A stretch of 64,000 nt of DNA from NCBI RefSeq assembly GCF_021223605.1, contig NZ_CP075175.1, forward strand, positions 186,001-250,000, given 5' to 3'. The position numbers were made by a program, and so were the translations under genes. This stretch comes from Paenibacillus sp. 481 (GTDB taxonomy: Bacteria > Bacillota > Bacilli > Paenibacillales > Paenibacillaceae). Of the stretch, positions 59,543-64,000 are shown piece after piece; the stretch's first letter is position 1, and each line of letters opens with the position of its first letter. The notes beneath the pieces were generated by a model. It worked only from the letters and a program-made list of their open reading frames with translations. It did no database searches and was not told the origin of the DNA.

Positions 59543-60300
59543 GTTTCAATTCACGCTCTCGTATGGAGAGCCAATGTGATCTATTACCCAGAGCGTAAGC
59601 AGCTGCGTTTCAATCCACGCCCTCACATAGAGAGCGACACAAAACGACACGTTGAAGTCAAATACTTCATTGGTTTCAATCCACGCTCTCACATAGAGAG
59701 CGACATCTGTTGTTTTTGAGTCCGCGCCCAGGCGTGAGTTTCAATCCACGCTCTCACATAGAGAGCGACTAACATCTGCATTGCCACATCCTCCATTCAA
59801 TAGTTTCAATCCACGCTCTCATATAGAGAGCGACACTTTCCAATGATTTCAACTCCAATCAGGGGAGCGTTTCAATCCACGCTCTCATATAGAGAGCGAC
59901 TATTTGCAGCTGCGGGTCCAACACGAGCAAAGGAGTTTCAATCCACGCTCTCATATAGAGAGCGACGCCGAACGCGCTGCCAATAACTGCGCCAGTTCCG
60001 CCGTTTCAATCCACGCTCTCATATAGAGAGCGACTATTCTTCAGTTCCATTTATAATCTTCGTCTGACAGTTTCAATCCACGCTCTCATATAGAGAGCGA
60101 CAGATGTTCTTAACAATCCACCAGTAATTGTAGGAGTTTCAATCCACGCTCTCATATAGAGAGCGACGAGATCATGACGCAATGACCAAGTTCGGGCGAC
60201 AGGTTTCAATCCACGCTCTCATATAGAGAGCGACCTTAATTTTATGAAAGGTCATGTTCTCCCATTCAGTTTCAATCCACGCTCTCATATAGAGAGCGAC
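59543..60300 (-). CRISPR. CRISPR array 5, type I-C-like, 12 repeats
   Basis: Repeats at 59543 (degenerate, ends GAGCCAA), 59607, 59673, 59738, 59803, 59869, 59935, 60003, 60070, 60136, 60203, 60269; 11 spacers. Repeats 59607-59738 carry CACATAG (59607 also CCCTCACA), all from 59803 to the leader carry CATATAG: a visible change of repeat type along the array's history. Confidence 0.97.
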
Positions 60301-60467
60301 AGCGGCATTTTTAGCCCGCGCCACATAAGGCTTCGCGGCCCCAAAAGTGCGAATCCCGCTTTTATTGCCTATCTGTACATGAATAAACAGCACCAAAACG
60401 CTCTCAACCCGCGCCACTGCGCTGGTGCGAATCCCCTAGGGATTTCATGTGAGCTACACATTCGCAC
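60301..60467 (-). promoter_or_regulatory. CRISPR leader 5
   Basis: Same leader family (AGCGGCATTTTTAGCCCGC, GGCTTCGCGGCC, AAAAGTGCGAATC, GGTGCGAATCCCCTAGGG, CACATTCGCACC). Confidence 0.85.
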
Positions 60468-60899
60468 CTGAGAGCTTCTTTCTTCCTCATTTTATCATAC
60501 TACATACTCGCAGATTAGTTACATCTCGAAAATGGGTAGGATCGATAACATTATCAAATCGCGCACAAGTAAGGCGAATAAATACAAACTGAAAAAAATC
60601 AGCCACAACAGGCCCAAGCTCCACCGTATTCAACTTTTCAACCGTACCGTTTGCAATGCTTTTTAACCTTCGAACGATTCTAAGTCCACCGCTTCAAATG
60701 CATCAATTTGAAACATATTGACAACTCAAAGAAATATTACTATATTCAAAAGTGCTTAGTCACCTTAGAACATTCATCATCATTTTATGAATAAGGGGAC
60801 GGTTAAATGAAGAAATACTTCAATGTTCTAGCTTCGGTTGTATCATGTCTCTAAAAAAAGCTTATACTCTTATTTCACAAGGGTGGGAGGTTAGAGAAA
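60468..60899. other. Intergenic region
   Basis: No gene seen. Its left part follows the leader; the right part has AAGGGTGGGAGG, the ribosome site of the 60900 gene. Confidence 0.45.
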
Positions 60900-61361
60900 A
60901 TGGAAGCAAGAGCTGGAATTTCACAATTTAAGGTTCGATTGTTTACAGCATTTGCTGCGGCATTCCTATTTTGCCCGTCAATTGCAGGTATTCATTATGC
61001 TCGTCAGTCAGATGTAGATCCTTTTTCATATTTGACCTACTTCATGTTATATTCCGCTGTTATCACGCCTATTTATGTGTTCATTGGACTTCCTTGTTCA
61101 GTGCTTATAGACATGATCATTGGGGATAAAGTACGTTTATCGAGGCTACCGAAGTATATATTCGATGTTACACTTTACGCTGTTATTGGTGCTTTATTAT
61201 GGATCATTCCTGTATGCCTTGAGCATCTCATAGCTGGAAGAGCATTTGGGGAAGTAAACATACCGCCATTTTATATCATTGCTTTTAGTGTCGCGTCTCT
61301 GCTTTATTACCACTTAGTACTACTTTTTAATTGGTTAATGGATAGGCAGCGCAACAGCTAA
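60900..61361 (+). CDS. Small membrane protein, 153 aa
   Basis: Four predicted membrane segments (residues ~12-32, 45-70, 90-112, 125-146; FTAFAAAFLFCPSIAGI, YFMLYSAVITPIYVFIGL, VTLYAVIGALLWIIPVCL, FYIIAFSVASLLYYHLVLLF). Family not recognised. Followed by a hairpin terminator. Confidence 0.72.
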   Translation: MEARAGISQFKVRLFTAFAAAFLFCPSIAGIHYARQSDVDPFSYLTYFMLYSAVITPIYVFIGLPCSVLIDMIIGDKVRLSRLPKYIFDVTLYAVIGALLWIIPVCLEHLIAGRAFGEVNIPPFYIIAFSVASLLYYHLVLLFNWLMDRQRNS

Positions 61362-61379
61362 ATCTTGCAAAAATAACGG

Positions 61380-61419
61380 GGGTTGTCCGAAAAAGTCATC
61401 CGCCCTTTCGAGACAACCC
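61380..61419. terminator. Bidirectional hairpin between convergent genes
   Basis: GGGTTGTC...GAAA and TTTCG...GACAACCC around a ~15-nt loop, between the stops at 61361 and 61436. Confidence 0.7.
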
Positions 61420-61435
61420 TACATATCAAATACTG

Positions 61436-63601
61436 TTAAACCTGCTCGTAACGCATACGTCTATGTTCGATTTCCTGCAACACCGGCTCCCGTACACTAC
61501 GCTCAGCAAGCGTCTGATAAAGCACACTCTGCACTTCTGCGGCACTCTGCTCTTCCCCTTGCGTAGCAAGAAATTTGCTGTACGTTCGCATATAGTCATT
61601 GTAATCAATATGCGTTAAAGTCGTAGCGGCAAGCTTCCGCTGCTGCGTGAGAGCAGCATCAAATTGCTTACGCGCCTCATCCGGCTGCGCAGGTAATCGT
61701 TTGATTTGGCCGCCTCTTGCCGTTAGAGTGTCTGCATCACCCGTATAGTCAAGCAACTTATAATCGAACGCCAAAGGCTTCGCGAGCGCGATATGCGCGT
61801 GCAAAGCAACCGCACGGTCGCTTAGCTTCTCCGTTACTTCACGAAGGATGTCGTTCCCCTTCTCCAAATACCGACTGCCGTCAAAAGCCAATATCCGCCC
61901 CACCTCATCCGAAAAGTAGTCCTGAGCAATATATTGCTGATCGTACCCAGTAGGTGGAGCAACGCGAATTTTCAGCACGTTGGATACAACAGACTTTCCT
62001 TCTATCGACAACACAACTTGAATCGTATAGAATCCCGGCTCCGCAATTAACCAACCATGATTACCAACGGATGCAAATATCGAATCGTAAAGAGATTCAC
62101 CTGCCAGCAGAATTTTATGCTCTAGCTTCCTGCAATATTGCGCATGCGGGAGCAGCCTCTTGCCTTGCTCTCCCTCTCTTCTAACAACGACTGTCATCCC
62201 GCTTAGGTCAGATAAGAGATCATTTTTGACCAACTGCGGCTGATCCGACGTATTCGTTAATTTTAGCTCGGCCACAACCGGCTCCATCCATTCATACAAA
62301 GGCGTGTCGCGGTTAACTCTTACCTCTAAACGAAAAGCATCATGGTGAACCGCATTCAGTTGACCACCACTATGAGAACAACCAGCATCATAAGCACCAC
62401 GAGCTCCATGATCGACAAACCAATCCGTATTCCCCATCTGAACGAATCGCTCAGGTGCATGCCTCATAAATAACAGCTCCTGATCGCTAAAGCGATACTC
62501 GAAGCGATTGAAAAATGGCACCAACCCACCAACCTCCGCCTTGTACGGATAGTTCATAAAGCTTAACGCTGCTGGCTCTGATCGGAGCGGACCATCGGGT
62601 GGTGCCCAAGGGCTGCCTAAGTGCTTTTGCCAAGAATGTGCCAAATTGAAAGAGTGCCCCATTTCATGGATCGCGCACCAAAAACGCATACGCTGCACCC
62701 AAGCCGCAGGATTAGGACTGCCCGGAGGTGGCTCTGCAATAAAAGAGTTGTTAAACACCGCCGTACCTTGGCGTTGGTTCGCACCACTGCTATCAAACAT
62801 AACCCCGCCAAGGGAACGCCCATACTCCCTGCTCTCGGAGGCTGCAAAAAAAGTCCACAACGACCAGTTAGGCTTGTCGCTGTAATGTGACCAATGCGCA
62901 TGCATCGCATCGTTCAGTTCTTGAAAGGTCCATTTCGTATCCGCCCCAGCATCCTCCCGCGGAATCGTACTCCCTCCCTCTGATATGCTGACATCAAAGC
63001 CCGCTCGCTTGAATACATCCGAAATCGTTAAAGTCTCATTTGGCAAAGTTGCAGGTCGATTGTCCAGCGAGTGGGTGTGGAAGGTCGTTGCGGGTGTCGT
63101 GCCCTCTTCAGCATCAAATTCAAATTGGACGCGATGAAAATAAGGAGATTCAAATCGGTACGAGATCGTTCGATCCGACTGATTTCCTGCGAAAAATACC
63201 GCTGTTGCGGTTCCCTGATCAGGAAATGCGCTCGCTGCTGCTTCTATTTGCACATTTGTGTATGGGAATGTGGGGTTGCCGTAATTTTTGATAATGCCTG
63301 CCCATCGATTTGGTCCATCAGCCGACAGTTTCGCAATCCAGTGAACAGCCGCGTTAAAATTGGAAATCGTCGTCCCACTCGCCACCATTTGCGGATAGCG
63401 CCCGTCTACATCAAGGCGCAGCTCCTCGCGGACTTGCTGATCGCTCCATGTATACAACCCACTAAGGGATTGTATCGCGGGTTGTACCGCAGTTGCATTT
63501 AAGAGAGACTCTGTAAAATGGGTAGAATCCGCCTTACTCCCAAATAGACCATCCTCAATAGCATGACTATCTACTCTTGTTGTCGGCTTCTGATCACTCA
63601 T
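61436..63601 (-). CDS. Large HExxH metalloprotease-like protein (metzincin-type motif)
   Basis: About 721 aa from the ATG at 63601, with GGGAGG 9 nt upstream; two earlier in-frame ATGs (63607, 63631) are worse placed. The zinc motif HEMGHSFNLAH at residues ~312-322 matches HExxHxxxxxH, with N where metzincins usually have G. A later SFMNYPY could be the Met-turn. No signal peptide is visible, odd for such a protease; it may be released by another route or act inside the cell. The N-terminal ~300 residues look beta-rich. The part after the protease domain has Ig-like stretches (VAELKLTNTSDQPQLVKNDL, AEPGFYTIQVVLSI) and a helical C-terminus. It stands alone. Confidence 0.72.
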   Translation of the reverse strand: MSDQKPTTRVDSHAIEDGLFGSKADSTHFTESLLNATAVQPAIQSLSGLYTWSDQQVREELRLDVDGRYPQMVASGTTISNFNAAVHWIAKLSADGPNRWAGIIKNYGNPTFPYTNVQIEAAASAFPDQGTATAVFFAGNQSDRTISYRFESPYFHRVQFEFDAEEGTTPATTFHTHSLDNRPATLPNETLTISDVFKRAGFDVSISEGGSTIPREDAGADTKWTFQELNDAMHAHWSHYSDKPNWSLWTFFAASESREYGRSLGGVMFDSSGANQRQGTAVFNNSFIAEPPPGSPNPAAWVQRMRFWCAIHEMGHSFNLAHSWQKHLGSPWAPPDGPLRSEPAALSFMNYPYKAEVGGLVPFFNRFEYRFSDQELLFMRHAPERFVQMGNTDWFVDHGARGAYDAGCSHSGGQLNAVHHDAFRLEVRVNRDTPLYEWMEPVVAELKLTNTSDQPQLVKNDLLSDLSGMTVVVRREGEQGKRLLPHAQYCRKLEHKILLAGESLYDSIFASVGNHGWLIAEPGFYTIQVVLSIEGKSVVSNVLKIRVAPPTGYDQQYIAQDYFSDEVGRILAFDGSRYLEKGNDILREVTEKLSDRAVALHAHIALAKPLAFDYKLLDYTGDADTLTARGGQIKRLPAQPDEARKQFDAALTQQRKLAATTLTHIDYNDYMRTYSKFLATQGEEQSAAEVQSVLYQTLAERSVREPVLQEIEHRRMRYEQV

Positions 63602-64000
63602 GTTCATCACCCTCCCTATAAGTAGAATCATATCTCTACATACATCTATTTCAAAAGACTAGATTAATATACAAATTGATATGTTGAATCTGACCTAATC
63701 ACACATTTTCCAAGCAAAATAAACACAACAAAAAAGGTGTGTCTCAAAAAGTCTGAACAGACCATTTGAGACACACCCTTGGCTCAAGCGTGCAACACAT
63801 TCAAAGCAGACTACATGGGGCTTTTTTTCATAATTCGTATGATGACCCTCATGTTAGAATCTCATCATTCATTTGATTGGGGTTCTCCCACATGAACGGG
63901 TGGCCAGAAGGAATTTGGAAATGCATGATATGTCTAGGCATGGTATTGGCATCTGGTCATCGCATCCCACTTTACTGTTGCTTGCACACAGATGCGTAAA
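63602..64000. other. Right-edge non-coding stretch
   Basis: Contains the promoter side of the metalloprotease gene and a strong hairpin. From 63781 to 64000 I see no supported gene. Confidence 0.4.
63734..63780. terminator. Strong hairpin
   Basis: AAGGTGTGTCTCAAA, a 16-nt loop, TTTGAGACACACC: a long stem, probably the terminator of a gene beyond the right edge. Confidence 0.65.

Noticed and set aside
26000-60500. Cas genes expected beside the arrays
   Set aside because: I looked for Cas3, Cas5, Cas8c, Cas7, Cas4, Cas1 and Cas2 type proteins among all open frames and saw none.

Overview
The window comes from a low-to-moderate GC Gram-positive spore-former. Shine-Dalgarno sites are strong, starts include GTG and TTG, secreted WapA/RHS proteins are present, two Spo0E-like phosphatases are present, and an HTH-TPR peptide-receptor operon resembles those known in Paenibacillus. 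I would place it in Paenibacillaceae and cannot name a species.

Positions 1-5.7 kb hold the start of a secreted RHS (YD-repeat) protein and two secreted modular proteins that each end in a short YD-repeat stub. Positions 6-25.9 kb look like ordinary chromosome: a fused dihydroxyacetone kinase, a family 2 glycosyltransferase, a tandem duplication of a metallo-beta-lactamase-fold gene, a dicarboxylate/amino-acid symporter, a cytochrome P450 divergent from a TetR regulator, an esterase/LLM-oxidoreductase pair, an MFS exporter divergent from a TetR regulator with clear operators, a secreted two-gene unit behind a third TetR regulator, and a FrnE/DsbA-like thioredoxin-fold protein.

Positions 26-61 kb are a plastic accessory region. 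It carries five type I-C-like CRISPR arrays (26.4-27.4, 49.3-49.9, 53.2-53.9, 58.0-58.4 and 59.5-60.3 kb). All have the same roughly 166-bp leader on their right, so all are transcribed leftward, and no cas gene is in the window. Three arrays abut the 5' end of the same HTH-TPR receptor gene. The only intact receptor copy (47862-49142) is followed by three tiny genes for 35-36 aa propeptides ending in a related W-x-L-P-K/R tail. Next come a Spo0E-like phosphatase, a small HTH protein and a SUKH-type protein. Parts of this block recur at 53-58 kb.

The same region holds a polymorphic-toxin locus. A full-length RHS toxin (39461-44494) has an upstream secreted partner and a downstream immunity candidate. 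Leftward lie displaced toxin-tip/immunity cassettes (28.6-32.4 kb). Each begins with the same piece of RHS core interrupted by the same TAG stop codon. An IS110-family element and a small mobile element (serine recombinase, repressor with operator repeats, Rep-like protein, second HTH protein, FRG-domain protein; 33.9-38.7 kb) separate the cassettes from the full-length gene. The last 3.5 kb carry a small membrane protein and a large HExxH metalloprotease-like protein.

The parts most likely to be new are the array/peptide-receptor/Spo0E block, the stop-codon-marked toxin cassette bank, and the secreted proteins with a terminal YD stub found beside each RHS gene.
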